Positions 45,641 through 55,797 of a stretch of DNA of 64,000 nucleotides are shown here, piece after piece. The stretch's first letter is position 1; each line of letters starts with the position of its first letter. The stretch is from Alkalicella caledoniensis (GTDB lineage Bacteria; Bacillota; Proteinivoracia; Proteinivoracales; Proteinivoracaceae): the NCBI RefSeq assembly GCF_014467015.1, contig NZ_CP058559.1, forward strand, positions 2,170,001-2,234,000, in the 5' to 3' direction. The position numbers and the translations under genes were made by a program. The notes below the pieces were generated by a model. That model saw only the letters and a list, made by a program, of their open reading frames with translations. It was not told where the DNA came from and searched no databases.

Positions 45641-45681
45641 GAACTTATTTTATTATTTTAAATTCTTAGGAGGGTACTCAA

Positions 45682-46986
45682 ATGGAAAAATTCTTTAAAA
45701 TCAAAGAAAGAGGCAGTAACACTTCAACAGAGATCTTAGCAGGTATTACAACTTTTATGACAATGGCTTATATCTTATTTGTAAATCCAGATATGTTATC
45801 TACAACTGGTATGCCTTTTAACTCGTTAGTTACAGCTACAGCTCTAGCCGCGGCACTTTCTACAATACTTATGGGTCTTTTCACTAACTATCCATTTGCT
45901 CTAGCTAGTGGTATGGGGCTAAACGCATTTTTTGCATTTACAATCGCGCCACAATACGGATGGGAGGTAGCACTAGGTGCAGTATTTATCTCAGGAATCG
46001 TTTTCCTAATCCTAGCCTTTGGTGGTATCATTGAAAAAATCGATGAAGCTGTACCTAAATCACTTAAAGCTGCAGTTTCAGTAGGTATTGGTCTTTTTAT
46101 AGCACTTATCGGTTTTAAAAACGCAGGCATCATCATTCCTTATGAAGCAACTCTAGTTTCACTAGGTGACCTAACTTATGCTCCAACAACTTTAGCTATA
46201 ATAGGACTTTTCTTAACAGCAGCATTGATCTCATTTAGAATTAAAGGTGGTTTACTTATAGGTATAGTTGCTACAACAATTATCGGTATTCCTATGGGAG
46301 TAACAAACTTTGAAAATATCAATTCTTTTAAAGACTTTTTCGCAATGCCTACCCTTGAAGGAATTGCTTTCAAACTAGACATTAGAGGTGCTTTCAGTCT
46401 TGGATTTATGACAATCTTCTCATTAGTTTTTATCGACTTGTTTGACACAATGGGTACATTACTTGGAACTGGTGCCCGTGCAGGTTATTTAGATGACAAA
46501 GGTCGTCTTCCTAAAGTTAAAAATGCTATGCTTGTGGATGCAGTAGGTACAATGTTCGGTGCTATGGTAGGTACAAGTACAGTAACAACATATGTGGAAA
46601 GTACAGCAGGTGTTGCTCAAGGCGGTAGAACTGGTCTTGCATCTGTTGTTACAGGTTCACTTTTCGCAGTAGCTTTATTTCTAGCTCCACTTATCGGTAT
46701 AGTTCCAAGTGCTGCTACTGCTCCAGCCCTTATTATTGTAGGTGTACTTATGATGGGTGCAATCAAAGAGATAGACTTCGAGGATTTCACAAATGCATTC
46801 CCAGCATTTATGACCATAGTATTTATGCCATTCACATTCAGTATCGCTGATGGTATCTCCGCAGGCTTCCTAGCTTACCCAATAGTAAAAGTTGCTGCAG
46901 GAAAGCATAAAGAAGTTCACTGGTTTGTTTATATCTTAGCTGCAATCTCACTATTCCACTTTGTGGGTGGCTATATCTTCGGATAA
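45682..46986 (+). CDS. NCS2-family purine permease (guanine/hypoxanthine)
   Basis: 434 residues with about 12-14 membrane segments. AzgA/PbuG-type motifs: EILAGITTFMTMAYILFVNP, ASGMGLNAFFAF, FIDLFDTMGTLLGTG and VGTSTVTTYVESTAGVAQGGRTGL. It imports purine bases by proton symport in the family. The guanine riboswitch upstream supports guanine or hypoxanthine as substrate. ATG follows AGGAGGG. Confidence 0.94.
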   Translation: MEKFFKIKERGSNTSTEILAGITTFMTMAYILFVNPDMLSTTGMPFNSLVTATALAAALSTILMGLFTNYPFALASGMGLNAFFAFTIAPQYGWEVALGAVFISGIVFLILAFGGIIEKIDEAVPKSLKAAVSVGIGLFIALIGFKNAGIIIPYEATLVSLGDLTYAPTTLAIIGLFLTAALISFRIKGGLLIGIVATTIIGIPMGVTNFENINSFKDFFAMPTLEGIAFKLDIRGAFSLGFMTIFSLVFIDLFDTMGTLLGTGARAGYLDDKGRLPKVKNAMLVDAVGTMFGAMVGTSTVTTYVESTAGVAQGGRTGLASVVTGSLFAVALFLAPLIGIVPSAATAPALIIVGVLMMGAIKEIDFEDFTNAFPAFMTIVFMPFTFSIADGISAGFLAYPIVKVAAGKHKEVHWFVYILAAISLFHFVGGYIFG

Positions 46987-47003
46987 TACTCTGAAAAACA
47001 CTA

Positions 47004-47038
47004 AATACCCGAGTTTATTTTTAGCTCGGGTATTCTTT
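47004..47038 (+). terminator. Terminator of the purine permease
   Basis: AATACCCGAG (47004-47013) / CTCGGGTATT (47025-47034), then CTTTT. Confidence 0.88.
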
Positions 47039-47153
47039 TACCCAAATACAGCAAAAAACTACCTAAAGGTAAGAAAATAAGTATTTGTAGGGGGTGCCCT
47101 TGTGGCACCCTGACTTTCAAAAGTTGCTGTTGTTTCCGCCGATGCAGAACCAT

Positions 47154-47193
47154 ATGGACACTGATAACACAGAATGGACACTGATAACACAGA
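47154..47193 (+). repeat. 20-bp tandem duplication
   Basis: ATGGACACTGATAACACAGA occurs twice head to tail (47154-47173, 47174-47193). Confidence 0.9.
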
Positions 47194-47324
47194 TAGCTCT
47201 GGAAAAAAGAGACTAAATACAGGTCACAGATAAAGATAAAGAGATATTTTTCACGGTAGAAATAAGGGTGTTAAACACCTAGGGTAATAAAAAGCTTTTA
47301 TGGCTTAATCACTTAGCGCTCTTA

Positions 47325-47475
47325 TAGTGTAGAGCTTTTTAGTGAAGAGTAGTGGTAAAAAACGCTTTTGAACTATTGGTGCTAGTTGCTGTGATCTTTT
47401 TGGTGTAAGTTGGTGGCTAATGCTCTGACTTTTAATTCATTTTTAGTGTAGAGCATTTTAGTGAAGAGTAGTGGC
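47325..47475 (+). repeat. Degenerate tandem repeats, related to 9.7 kb
   Basis: TAGTGTAGAGC(T/A)TTTTAG TGAAGAGTAGTGG(T/C)TAAA occurs at 47325 and 47444, about 119 bp apart, with a weaker middle copy (GTTGGTGGCTAATGCTCTGACTTT, about 47410-47433). The reverse complement is at 9700-9732. Confidence 0.6.
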
Positions 47476-47599
47476 TAAATGCTTTGACTTTAGTACTTAG
47501 ATTATTACCAGAATTTGAGGGAAAAGCTAAACTAGTATAAAATATAGAGGGTGTAAGAACCTACATAAATTTAGCGAAAAACCCGAGGAGGAATAGAAA

Positions 47600-48892
47600 A
47601 TGATTGAACGTTACACTAGGGAAAAAATGGGCAAGATCTGGACACTGGAGAATAAATTTCAAAAGTGGTTGGATATTGAAATCGTAGCATGTGAGGCATG
47701 GTCTCAGCTAGGCATAATTCCCAAAGAAGCAGTAGAGAAAATAGCAGCTAACGCAACTTTTTCCGTTGATAGAATTTTAGAGATCGAAGAACAAACAAGA
47801 CATGATGTAATAGCTTTTACTCGTTGTGTGGCTGAAAGTTTAGGTGAAGAATCAAAATACGTACACTATGGTTTGACATCATCAGATGTTGTGGATACAG
47901 CCCTGGCTATGCTAATGGTAGAGGCAGGAGATATGATAATTGCCGGTGTTAGAGAATCTTTAGAGATCCTAAGGGAAAAGGCTAATGAGTATAAATACAC
48001 TATTATGATGGGTAGAACCCATGGAGTACACGCTGAGCCTACAACTTTAGGGTTAAAATTCGCCCTTTGGTATCAAGAAATGGAAAGAAACCTACAAAGG
48101 CTAGACGAAGCCATAGAGCAAATGAGAGTAGGTAAGCTTTCAGGTGCTGTGGGTACCTTTGGCAATATAGACCCTAGGGTTGAAGAGTATGTGTGCAAAA
48201 GGCTAGGACTTAAGCCGGCCCCAGTATCAACCCAAGTTTTGCAGCGGGACAGACATGCACACTTTATGACAACCTTAGCCATAGTGGCAGGTACAATAGA
48301 GAAAATTGCCCTTGAGATCAGGGGACTACAAAAAACAGAAACAAGGGAAATTGAAGAGCCATTTTATTCAGGGCAAAAGGGATCATCGGCTATGCCCCAT
48401 AAAAGAAACCCAGTAAATTGCGAACAGCTATGTGGATTAGCGAGGATAGTGAGAACAAATTCCCTTGCAGCAATGGAAAACCAGGCATTATGGCATGAAA
48501 GGGATATTTCTCATTCTTCAGTGGAGCGAGTGATAGTACCTGACAGTACCATCTTAGTTGACTACATGTTAGGAAAGATGAACAGGATTTTAAAAGACAT
48601 CCACGTTTATCCTGAAAAAATGCTAGAAAATATCGAGAAAAGTTACAATTTGACATTCTCAGGGAGGGCACTATTACAGCTTGTACAAGGAGGCCTGAAA
48701 AGGGAAGAGGCATATGATTTAATCCAAAAATATGCCATGAAGGCCTGGGAAGAAAAGATAGATTTCAAAGAATTACTAATGACAGATGAATTGATAAAAG
48801 AGAAGATTCCAAAGGATTTAATAGAGGGAATTTTTGATTTAAACTTCTGTACTAAGGAAGTTGATTTTATCTTTGATAGATTGAACATTTAG
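47600..48892 (+). CDS. purB: Adenylosuccinate lyase PurB
   Basis: 430 residues from ATG 47600 (GAGGAGG upstream). Fumarase-superfamily signature GSSAMPHKRNP near residue 262, plus TRHDVIAF and GRTHGVHAEP. PurB cleaves SAICAR to AICAR and adenylosuccinate to AMP. It is the first gene of the pur operon here; the B. subtilis order begins purE-purK-purB, and purE and purK are absent from this window. Confidence 0.97.
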   Translation: MIERYTREKMGKIWTLENKFQKWLDIEIVACEAWSQLGIIPKEAVEKIAANATFSVDRILEIEEQTRHDVIAFTRCVAESLGEESKYVHYGLTSSDVVDTALAMLMVEAGDMIIAGVRESLEILREKANEYKYTIMMGRTHGVHAEPTTLGLKFALWYQEMERNLQRLDEAIEQMRVGKLSGAVGTFGNIDPRVEEYVCKRLGLKPAPVSTQVLQRDRHAHFMTTLAIVAGTIEKIALEIRGLQKTETREIEEPFYSGQKGSSAMPHKRNPVNCEQLCGLARIVRTNSLAAMENQALWHERDISHSSVERVIVPDSTILVDYMLGKMNRILKDIHVYPEKMLENIEKSYNLTFSGRALLQLVQGGLKREEAYDLIQKYAMKAWEEKIDFKELLMTDELIKEKIPKDLIEGIFDLNFCTKEVDFIFDRLNI

Positions 48893-48906
48893 GGAGGGGA
48901 ATTTCA

Positions 48907-49638
48907 TTGGTCACCAGAGGAAGAGAACTTTATCAGGGGAAAGCGAAGGTTATTTTCGAAACAGAGGAACCAAATACTTACTGGGTCTCTTACAAGGATA
49001 GTTTAACAGCAGGAAATGGGCAAAAAAAAGCCCAGGAGACCGGTAAAGGAAGCCTAAACAACATTATATCAAGCTATATTTTTAAGTATTTAAATGATAT
49101 GGGAATTGGTACCCACTATATTAAGAAGATATCGGATCATGAGATGCTTGTGAAAAAAGTGGACATTATACCTGTTGAAGTTGTGGTTCGCAACATTGCT
49201 GCAGGTAGTATTTGTACTAGGCTAGGTATAAAAGAAAAGAGAGTTTTAAAAAAGCCTTTGCTAGAATTCTTTTATAAAAACGACTCCTTAGGTGACCCCC
49301 TCATTAGTGAGAATCATATAGAACTTATGAAATTGGCAACAAAAGATCAAGTTATGCAAATGGAAGGTATGGCCTTAGCTATAAACAAAATATTGAAGGA
49401 GCTTTTTCTAAACCTAAATCTAAAACTAGTTGACTTTAAGCTAGAGTTTGGCATAGATACAAATGGTACTTTGTTATTGGCAGATGAGGTTTCACCAGAT
49501 ACCTGTAGGTTGTGGGATGTAAACACAGGTAAAAGTTTCGATAAAGATTTGTTTAGAAAAGACATGGGGAGTATATCAGAAGGATATATAGAAGTAATCA
49601 ATAGGTTAAAAGGGAGGCTAGGAGAAAGTGAAATTTAA
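48907..49638 (+). CDS. purC: SAICAR synthetase PurC
   Basis: 243 residues from TTG 48907 after AGGGAGGGG. LYQGKAKVIFETEEPN at the N terminus, SDHEMLVKKVDIIPVEVVVRN and LADEVSPDTCRLWD are PurC signatures. It joins aspartate to CAIR. It overlaps purS by 11 bases. Confidence 0.96.
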   Translation: MVTRGRELYQGKAKVIFETEEPNTYWVSYKDSLTAGNGQKKAQETGKGSLNNIISSYIFKYLNDMGIGTHYIKKISDHEMLVKKVDIIPVEVVVRNIAAGSICTRLGIKEKRVLKKPLLEFFYKNDSLGDPLISENHIELMKLATKDQVMQMEGMALAINKILKELFLNLNLKLVDFKLEFGIDTNGTLLLADEVSPDTCRLWDVNTGKSFDKDLFRKDMGSISEGYIEVINRLKGRLGESEI

Positions 49639-49888
49639 TGTTGAAGTAACTGTAGAATTCAAAAAAGGAATCCTTGATCCACAAAGTCAAGCAATAGCAG
49701 GGGCCATCGTTAGTTTAGGTTACGAAAGTGTTAAGGAAATATCCATGAGTAAAAGGTTTAACCTTGTAATTGTGGGGGATTCCCAAGGGGAAGTGGAAAA
49801 GACCGTTGAAGAACTTTGTAAAAAACTACTAGCCAATACTGTCATTGAAAACTACCAATACGCTGTAGAAAACTCGGAGGGTAAATAA
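49628..49888 (+). CDS. purS: FGAM synthase subunit PurS
   Basis: 86 residues from GTG 49628, inside the end of purC. The small alpha/beta protein [24 protein letters not shown] is typical PurS, which bridges PurQ and the small PurL in the three-part FGAM synthase of Firmicutes. It lies one base before purQ. Confidence 0.95.
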   Translation: MKFNVEVTVEFKKGILDPQSQAIAGAIVSLGYESVKEISMSKRFNLVIVGDSQGEVEKTVEELCKKLLANTVIENYQYAVENSEGK

Positions 49889-49889
49889 A

Positions 49890-50564
49890 ATGAAGTTCGG
49901 TGTAGTGGTTTTTCCAGGGTCGAACTGTGATAAAGATGCAGAATATGCTATTACAACCCTAGGGTATAGCTGTGAAATGCTATGGCATAAAGATACAGAT
50001 TTAAAAGATGTTGACTGTATTATTTTGCCTGGTGGATTTTCTTACGGAGACTACCTAAGGGCAGGTGCCATCTCCCCCTTTGCACCAATCATGGAGAAGG
50101 TAGTGGAATTTGCCCAAAAGGGTGGTTTGGTAATTGGCATATGTAATGGATTTCAGATTTTAACAGAAGTTGGTTTACTTCCAGGTGTGTTAAACAAAAA
50201 TGTAAGCCTTAAATTTCATTGTGATATAGCCCCTATTGAGGTAGTAAATACTAGTCTTCCTTTTACTTGTTCTTTGGAAGAAGGGGAAGTACTGGATATT
50301 CCCATCGCCCATGGGGAAGGGAACTATTATATAGACTCAGAAGGATTAAAAGAACTAAAAGCAAATAATCAGATAGTTTTTAGCTACCATGGTGTAAACC
50401 CTAATGGCTCAGTTGAAAATATAGCTGGTATTGTAAATAAAGAAGGAAATGTACTAGGTATGATGCCCCATCCTGAAAGGGCAGTGGAGAACTTTTTGGG
50501 GTCAGTTGATGGGATCAAAATTTTTAACTCTATAACAAAATGGTGGGGGGATAACAATGCCTGA
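49890..50564 (+). CDS. purQ: FGAM synthase glutaminase subunit PurQ
   Basis: 224 residues. Class I glutamine amidotransferase: [25 protein letters not shown], the nucleophile elbow GICNGFQIL, and the His-Glu pair in [10 protein letters not shown]. It supplies ammonia to PurL. It overlaps purL by 8 bases. Confidence 0.96.
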   Translation: MKFGVVVFPGSNCDKDAEYAITTLGYSCEMLWHKDTDLKDVDCIILPGGFSYGDYLRAGAISPFAPIMEKVVEFAQKGGLVIGICNGFQILTEVGLLPGVLNKNVSLKFHCDIAPIEVVNTSLPFTCSLEEGEVLDIPIAHGEGNYYIDSEGLKELKANNQIVFSYHGVNPNGSVENIAGIVNKEGNVLGMMPHPERAVENFLGSVDGIKIFNSITKWWGDNNA

Positions 50565-52791
50565 GAAATATGAAATGGTAGGACTTATAGCCAGTGAATA
50601 TGAAAAAATTGTTTCAGACTTAGGAAGAGAACCCAGTGAACTTGAACTGGCCATGTATGGAGTTCTATGGTCAGAGCATTGTAGCTATAAACATTCTAAA
50701 AAATTATTGAGGAATTTTCCCACGCAGGGGGAAAGGGTCGTCCAAGGTCCTGGGGAAAATGCAGGTATTTTAGATGGTGGAGATGGTTTAGGTATAGTTT
50801 TTAAAATCGAAAGTCATAATCATCCTTCTGCTGTTGAACCTTACCAAGGTGCTGCAACAGGAGTAGGTGGGATTGTTAGGGATATATTCAGTATGGGAGC
50901 AAGGCCAATTGCCTTACTTAACTCCCTTAGATTTGGACACCTTGATAAACCCCGTAATAGATTTTTAATGTCGGGGGTAGTAAGTGGAATTGCAGGTTAC
51001 GGTAATTGTTTAGGGATACCTGACATAGGTGGTGAAGTTTACTTTGATGATTGCTATGACGAGAATCCATTAGTAAACGCCATGTGTCTAGGGCTGATAG
51101 ATATAAATAAGATCAAAAAGGGTCTAGCTCAAGGAAAAGGGAATATAGTGATGCTCGTTGGAGCAACCACAGGTAGAGATGGTATTTTAGGTGCATCCTT
51201 TGCATCAGCTAACCTTGATGAGGATAGTGAAGAAAAAAGACCGTCAGTGCAAGTGGGAGATCCATTTATGGAAAAGCTTTTGTTGGAGGCATGTATGGAA
51301 TTAGTAGACCATCCCCACATAGTTGGTGTTCAAGACCTTGGGGCAGCTGGAATAACTTCCTCAGCTTGTGAAATGGCAGCTAGGGCACAATCGGGGCTAG
51401 AGCTACACTTAGATAGAGTACACCTTAGGGAAAGGGGTATGAATGCATTAGAAATTATGCTCTCTGAGTCCCAAGAGAGAATGTTGTATGTTGTAAAACC
51501 AGATGGAGTAAATGATGTAAAGGCCATTTTTGACAAATGGGGCCTTAAAGCAACTGAAATTGGCAAAGTGACAGATAGTAAGCGTATTGAAATTTACCAC
51601 AACGGTGATCTCTACGCCAGTATCCCTTCCTTATCCATTGTTGATGGTGTTCCCCTTAGGGATCCCCAAAGAAAAAAACCAGCCTATTTAGAGGAGCTGG
51701 AACTACAAACCTGGGAAAATAAGAAAGAAAATAACAAAGAAAATAACAAAGAAAATAACTATGAAGAGATAATTAAAAAAATGATCTCCCATGAAAATAT
51801 AGCATCAAGAAAATGGATTTATTCTCAATACGATTATATGGTTCAAAACAATACTGTTCTACGTCCTGGTTCATCGGTGGGGGCAGTTAGAGTAAAGGGT
51901 AGTAAAAAAGCAATAGGTACAACTGTTGACTGTAATCCTGTATATCCCTATCTAAACCCATATCAAGGTGGGCAGATGGTTGTTCTAGAAAGCTACAGAA
52001 ACCTAATTTCTGCGGGGTTTACCCCAATAGGGATTACCAACTGTTTGAACTATCCTAATCCCGAGTACCCTGAAAACTACTATGTATTAGAGCAATCCAT
52101 TAAAGGGATTGCAGATGCCTGTAAGGCCCTAAATACCCCAGTGACCGGAGGAAATGTAAGTCTATATAATCAAGGTATTAACACAAAAATTCACCCAACC
52201 CCTGTTATAGGTATGGTAGGGATTGTAGATAATCATGAAAAAACCATAACCACACCATTTAAGGGTGAAGGTCATGGGCTATATGTAATAGGGAAGCTAG
52301 GGGATAGCTTAGGTGGTAGTGCATATCAGAAAATAATAAACGGACAGGTTTGTGGTAAGTTGCCTTCAGTATCACTGGATATGGAAATTGAGATAGGCGA
52401 AACCATGCTGGAGCTTATTAAAAAGGGGCTATTAGAATCTGCAACTGATATCTCCCAGGGAGGATTAGCAATACATTTGGTTAAGGGCTGCATTTTAGGT
52501 AAAGTAGGAGCAGACATTAACCTTTATGATGATGACATTGAAAAGGCTTTATTTGCCGAAGGAGCAGGATACTTAGTATCTGTTACAAATGATAATGTAG
52601 AAGAATTTGAAAGAATATTAAATAAGGAACAAATAAAATGGAATTTCATAGGGAGCACCGGAGGAGAAACCATCACCTATAAACACCTAAATAATAAGAT
52701 AGCTGAGCTGGGTTTACCTGAAGTAACCAAGGAGTGGGAGTTTGCCTTAGAAAGGATGATAAATGGTGAATCCAGATCAAGACAAGTTTAA
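50557..52791 (+). CDS. purL: FGAM synthase subunit PurL (small type)
   Basis: 744 residues, the usual size for the small PurL that works with PurS and Pur[37 protein letters not shown] and [11 protein letters not shown] are present. It makes FGAM with ATP. Odd: near residue 390 a linker carries a short repeat (KENN three times, coded by a 12-bp repeat at about 51724-51763) that looks like recent replication slippage in a permissive loop. Confidence 0.96.
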   Translation: MPEKYEMVGLIASEYEKIVSDLGREPSELELAMYGVLWSEHCSYKHSKKLLRNFPTQGERVVQGPGENAGILDGGDGLGIVFKIESHNHPSAVEPYQGAATGVGGIVRDIFSMGARPIALLNSLRFGHLDKPRNRFLMSGVVSGIAGYGNCLGIPDIGGEVYFDDCYDENPLVNAMCLGLIDINKIKKGLAQGKGNIVMLVGATTGRDGILGASFASANLDEDSEEKRPSVQVGDPFMEKLLLEACMELVDHPHIVGVQDLGAAGITSSACEMAARAQSGLELHLDRVHLRERGMNALEIMLSESQERMLYVVKPDGVNDVKAIFDKWGLKATEIGKVTDSKRIEIYHNGDLYASIPSLSIVDGVPLRDPQRKKPAYLEELELQTWENKKENNKENNKENNYEEIIKKMISHENIASRKWIYSQYDYMVQNNTVLRPGSSVGAVRVKGSKKAIGTTVDCNPVYPYLNPYQGGQMVVLESYRNLISAGFTPIGITNCLNYPNPEYPENYYVLEQSIKGIADACKALNTPVTGGNVSLYNQGINTKIHPTPVIGMVGIVDNHEKTITTPFKGEGHGLYVIGKLGDSLGGSAYQKIINGQVCGKLPSVSLDMEIEIGETMLELIKKGLLESATDISQGGLAIHLVKGCILGKVGADINLYDDDIEKALFAEGAGYLVSVTNDNVEEFERILNKEQIKWNFIGSTGGETITYKHLNNKIAELGLPEVTKEWEFALERMINGESRSRQV

Positions 52792-54151
52792 AGAAGAGTG
52801 TGGGGTGTTTGGGATATTTTCAAAGGAATCAGTGGCCCCAATCATTTATTATGGTCTAGTGTCTTTACAGCATAGAGGTCAAGAAAGTGCAGGGATATCT
52901 GTAAGTAACGGTGATTATATTACTGAAAAAAGAGGACTAGGGCTTGTTGATGAAGCTTTTAAAGACTACGAAATAGGTTCTTTAAAAGGTAGACTAGGCA
53001 TCGGGCATGTTAGATATGCCACCTTTGGTGGAGGAACTTTGATTAACGCACAACCATTGACTTTTAACTGTAGGCTGGGAAACATGTCACTGGCACATAA
53101 CGGAAACCTTGTTAATGCAGTAGAAATAAGAAAACAATTAGAACAACAAGGAACAATTTTTCAGACCACCAATGACAGTGAGGTTATCGCCCACCTAATC
53201 GCTAGGAGCACTACAGATGATTTAGAAGGTGCCATAGTGTCGGCACTTAGCCAAATCCGTGGTGCATATTCTTTGTTGATACTCACCCCTGACAAAATAA
53301 TGGCCATAAGGGACCCCCGTGGTATTAGACCTTTGGTTATAGGTAATCTAGATGGAGACTTTGTGGTGGCCTCTGAAACCTGTGCTTTAGACACAATTGG
53401 AGCAGATCTAGTAAGAGAAGTTGAACCAGGGGAAATGGTAATAATAGATGAAAGTGGGCTGACTTCGAACAAGATTCTCACAGGGAAAAAGAATGCCTTT
53501 TGTTCCTTCGAGTATATATACTTTGCAAGGCCAGACAGCGAATTCCAAGGGAAAAATGTTCATGTGGTTAGAAAAAACCTAGGTAAGATTCTAGCGAAAA
53601 ACTATCCACTTGAAGCAGATATTGTAACAGGTGTACCTGATTCAAGTCTTTCTGCTGCAGCAGGTTTTGCAGAACAACTTAATATCCCCTATGAAATGGG
53701 ATTAGTGAGAAACAGGTATATAGGCAGAACCTTTATTAAACCAAGTCAAGAAAATAGAATTACAGGAGTTAACCTAAAACTAAACCCTGTAAAACAACTA
53801 GTTAAAGGCAAACGAGTGGTTATGGTGGATGACTCCATAGTTAGGGGTACAACTTCAAAGCGTATAGTATCATTACTGAAAAAGGCAGGAGCTAAAGAAG
53901 TTCATGTTCGTATAGCATCACCAACAGTGAAATACCCTTGTCATTTAGGTATAGACACTTCATCAAAGGGTGAGCTTTTGGCTAACAAAAAAAATGTTGA
54001 GGCCATGGCAAAAGCCATTGGGGCAGACTCCCTGGCATTTTTAACTGAAAAAGAGCTTTACTTAGGAATTGGTTGTAAAGAGGGTCTGTGTACAGCATGT
54101 TTCACTGGAGAGTACCCAGTACCTGTGAAGAGTGAAAGTAAAAGTAAATAG
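52763..54151 (+). CDS. purF: Amidophosphoribosyltransferase PurF
   Basis: 462 residues from ATG 52763, overlapping purL by 29 bases. A 12-residue propeptide precedes the nucleophile Cys of CGVFGIF. Glutaminase segments [10 protein letters not shown] and AHNGNL, then the phosphoribosyltransferase loop [13 protein letters not shown]. Cysteines in NAFCSF, KYPCHLG and [11 protein letters not shown] match the iron-sulfur ligands of the Bacillus enzyme, which is oxygen sensitive. It catalyses the committed step of purine synthesis. Confidence 0.97.
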   Translation: MVNPDQDKFKEECGVFGIFSKESVAPIIYYGLVSLQHRGQESAGISVSNGDYITEKRGLGLVDEAFKDYEIGSLKGRLGIGHVRYATFGGGTLINAQPLTFNCRLGNMSLAHNGNLVNAVEIRKQLEQQGTIFQTTNDSEVIAHLIARSTTDDLEGAIVSALSQIRGAYSLLILTPDKIMAIRDPRGIRPLVIGNLDGDFVVASETCALDTIGADLVREVEPGEMVIIDESGLTSNKILTGKKNAFCSFEYIYFARPDSEFQGKNVHVVRKNLGKILAKNYPLEADIVTGVPDSSLSAAAGFAEQLNIPYEMGLVRNRYIGRTFIKPSQENRITGVNLKLNPVKQLVKGKRVVMVDDSIVRGTTSKRIVSLLKKAGAKEVHVRIASPTVKYPCHLGIDTSSKGELLANKKNVEAMAKAIGADSLAFLTEKELYLGIGCKEGLCTACFTGEYPVPVKSESKSK

Positions 54152-54171
54152 GTGAAGGGAGAGGGGATTAA

Positions 54172-55191
54172 GTGAAATTTGACTATAAATCATCTGGCGT
54201 GGATATTGAAAAGGCTAACTCTTTAGTAGACTACTATAAAGAGTGTGGAGAAAAAACAAAAAGGCCTGGGGTTTTAGGGTCCATTGGTGGTTTTGGAGGA
54301 CTCTTTAAGCTTGATGTTGGAGAGATGAAAAACCCAATCCTAGTTTCATCTACAGACGGAGTAGGAACAAAACTAGATCTAGCTATAAAATACAATAAAC
54401 ATGAAGTTGTTGGTCAAGATCTAGTGGGAATGTGTGTTAATGACATAATAACATGTGGAGCACAGCCACTTTTTTTCCTTGACTACCTAGCAACGGGCAA
54501 GCTTGAAGAAGAAACAATAAAAGATCTGTTATTAGGAGTATCTGATGCCTGTGTGGAAGTTGAATGTGCGCTTATGGGCGGAGAGACAGCAGAGATGCCA
54601 GGTTTTTATCCTAAGGGAAAGTATGATGTTGCAGGATTTTGTGTTGGTGTGGTAGATCAAGATAAAATCATAGATGGTTCAAAATGCTCTGAGGGGGATA
54701 TAGTTCTAGGGCTAAAGTCAAATGGTATTCACTCCAACGGTTTCTCCCTTGTAAGAAAACTACTAGAGCACTATCCAGAGCTAAATGAACAAATGAATGA
54801 TATCATGAAGCCTACTAAACTTTACTGGAAGACTGTTAAAGCACTATTAAATACAAACGTAGAAATCTCTGCCATGGCGCACATTACAGGTGGAGGAATT
54901 CTAGAGAATATTCCAAGGGTTATTCCAAAGAACCTGGATTGCATCATTGAAGAAAATAGTTGGGACATACCAAATATTTTTACTCAAATGCAAAGACTAG
55001 GCAACATTGATAGGGAAGAGATGTTTAGAACATTCAACATGGGAATAGGGTATATACTAATCGTTCCAGAACAATACCAGAGAACAGTGGAAACTGTACT
55101 GGTGAAAGAAAACGTAGACTATAATAAGATCGGATACTTGAAGCGTAGTAACAATGAACACCAACAAGAGGCTCAGGTAAAAATCATATGA
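54172..55191 (+). CDS. purM: AIR synthetase PurM
   Basis: 339 residues from GTG 54172 (AGGGAGAGG upstream). GVDIEKANSLVDYYK, the DGVGTKLDLA ATP segment, MCVNDII and MGGETAEMPGFY are PurM signatures. It closes the imidazole ring of FGAM. Stop overlaps purN start. Confidence 0.97.
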   Translation: MKFDYKSSGVDIEKANSLVDYYKECGEKTKRPGVLGSIGGFGGLFKLDVGEMKNPILVSSTDGVGTKLDLAIKYNKHEVVGQDLVGMCVNDIITCGAQPLFFLDYLATGKLEEETIKDLLLGVSDACVEVECALMGGETAEMPGFYPKGKYDVAGFCVGVVDQDKIIDGSKCSEGDIVLGLKSNGIHSNGFSLVRKLLEHYPELNEQMNDIMKPTKLYWKTVKALLNTNVEISAMAHITGGGILENIPRVIPKNLDCIIEENSWDIPNIFTQMQRLGNIDREEMFRTFNMGIGYILIVPEQYQRTVETVLVKENVDYNKIGYLKRSNNEHQQEAQVKII

Positions 55192-55796
55192 AAAAAATAG
55201 TTGTGTTTGCCAGTGGCGAAGGCAGTAACTTTCAGGTCATATTAGATAATATGCACTCCATAAACGGTAAAATTGTGGCATTGATAGTGGATAGGGAATG
55301 TAAGGCTGTAAAAAGAGCTGAATTAAACAACATTCCTGTTGTTAGAATCATAAAGAAACAATGTAATGACAGAAACGAGTTTGATAGACAGATTCTAAAA
55401 GCCATGGCATACAGTGAAGCAGATTACTTTGTTTTAGCAGGATTCATGAGCATTTTAAGTAAAGAAGTGGTTAAAAAATTTCCTAACAGAATAATTAATA
55501 TACACCCATCGTTACTTCCAGCTTTTCCAGGTGTCAACTCAGTTCAGAAGGCTTTAGAGTATGGAGTTAAATATACTGGATGTACAGTGCACTTTGTGGA
55601 CGACGGTGTTGATACAGGACCGATAATAGCTCAAAGAATTGTGCCTATCATAGAGGGGTATACTGTCAGACATTTAACTGAACAGGTCCACGTGGTTGAA
55701 CATGACATATTCCCAATAGTTGTAAAATTACTTTGTTTAGATAGGATTAAAGTGGAAGGTAGAAGAGTTAAATTGTTGCAGGGGGAGGAAATTTAA
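55188..55796 (+). CDS. purN: GAR transformylase PurN
   Basis: 202 residues, ATGA overlap with purM. ASGEGSNFQVI, the catalytic stretch INIHPSLLPAFPG, and HFVDDGVDTGPII identify the folate-dependent GAR formyltransferase. Confidence 0.95.
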   Translation: MKKIVVFASGEGSNFQVILDNMHSINGKIVALIVDRECKAVKRAELNNIPVVRIIKKQCNDRNEFDRQILKAMAYSEADYFVLAGFMSILSKEVVKKFPNRIINIHPSLLPAFPGVNSVQKALEYGVKYTGCTVHFVDDGVDTGPIIAQRIVPIIEGYTVRHLTEQVHVVEHDIFPIVVKLLCLDRIKVEGRRVKLLQGEEI

Positions 55797-55797
55797 C

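Larger units (their letters stand above)
47039..47599. other. Repeat-rich intergenic region, no gene seen
   Basis: 561 bases. It contains a GGGTGCC/GGCACCC hairpin (47092-47110), a 20-bp tandem duplication (47154-47193) and the degenerate repeats at 47325-47475. No riboswitch is visible ahead of purB; TATAAAAT at 47536 is a possible -10 box without a clear -35. Confidence 0.65.

Noticed and set aside
47154-47193. CRISPR array
   Set aside because: Only a simple 20-bp tandem duplication without spacers; no cas genes in the window.
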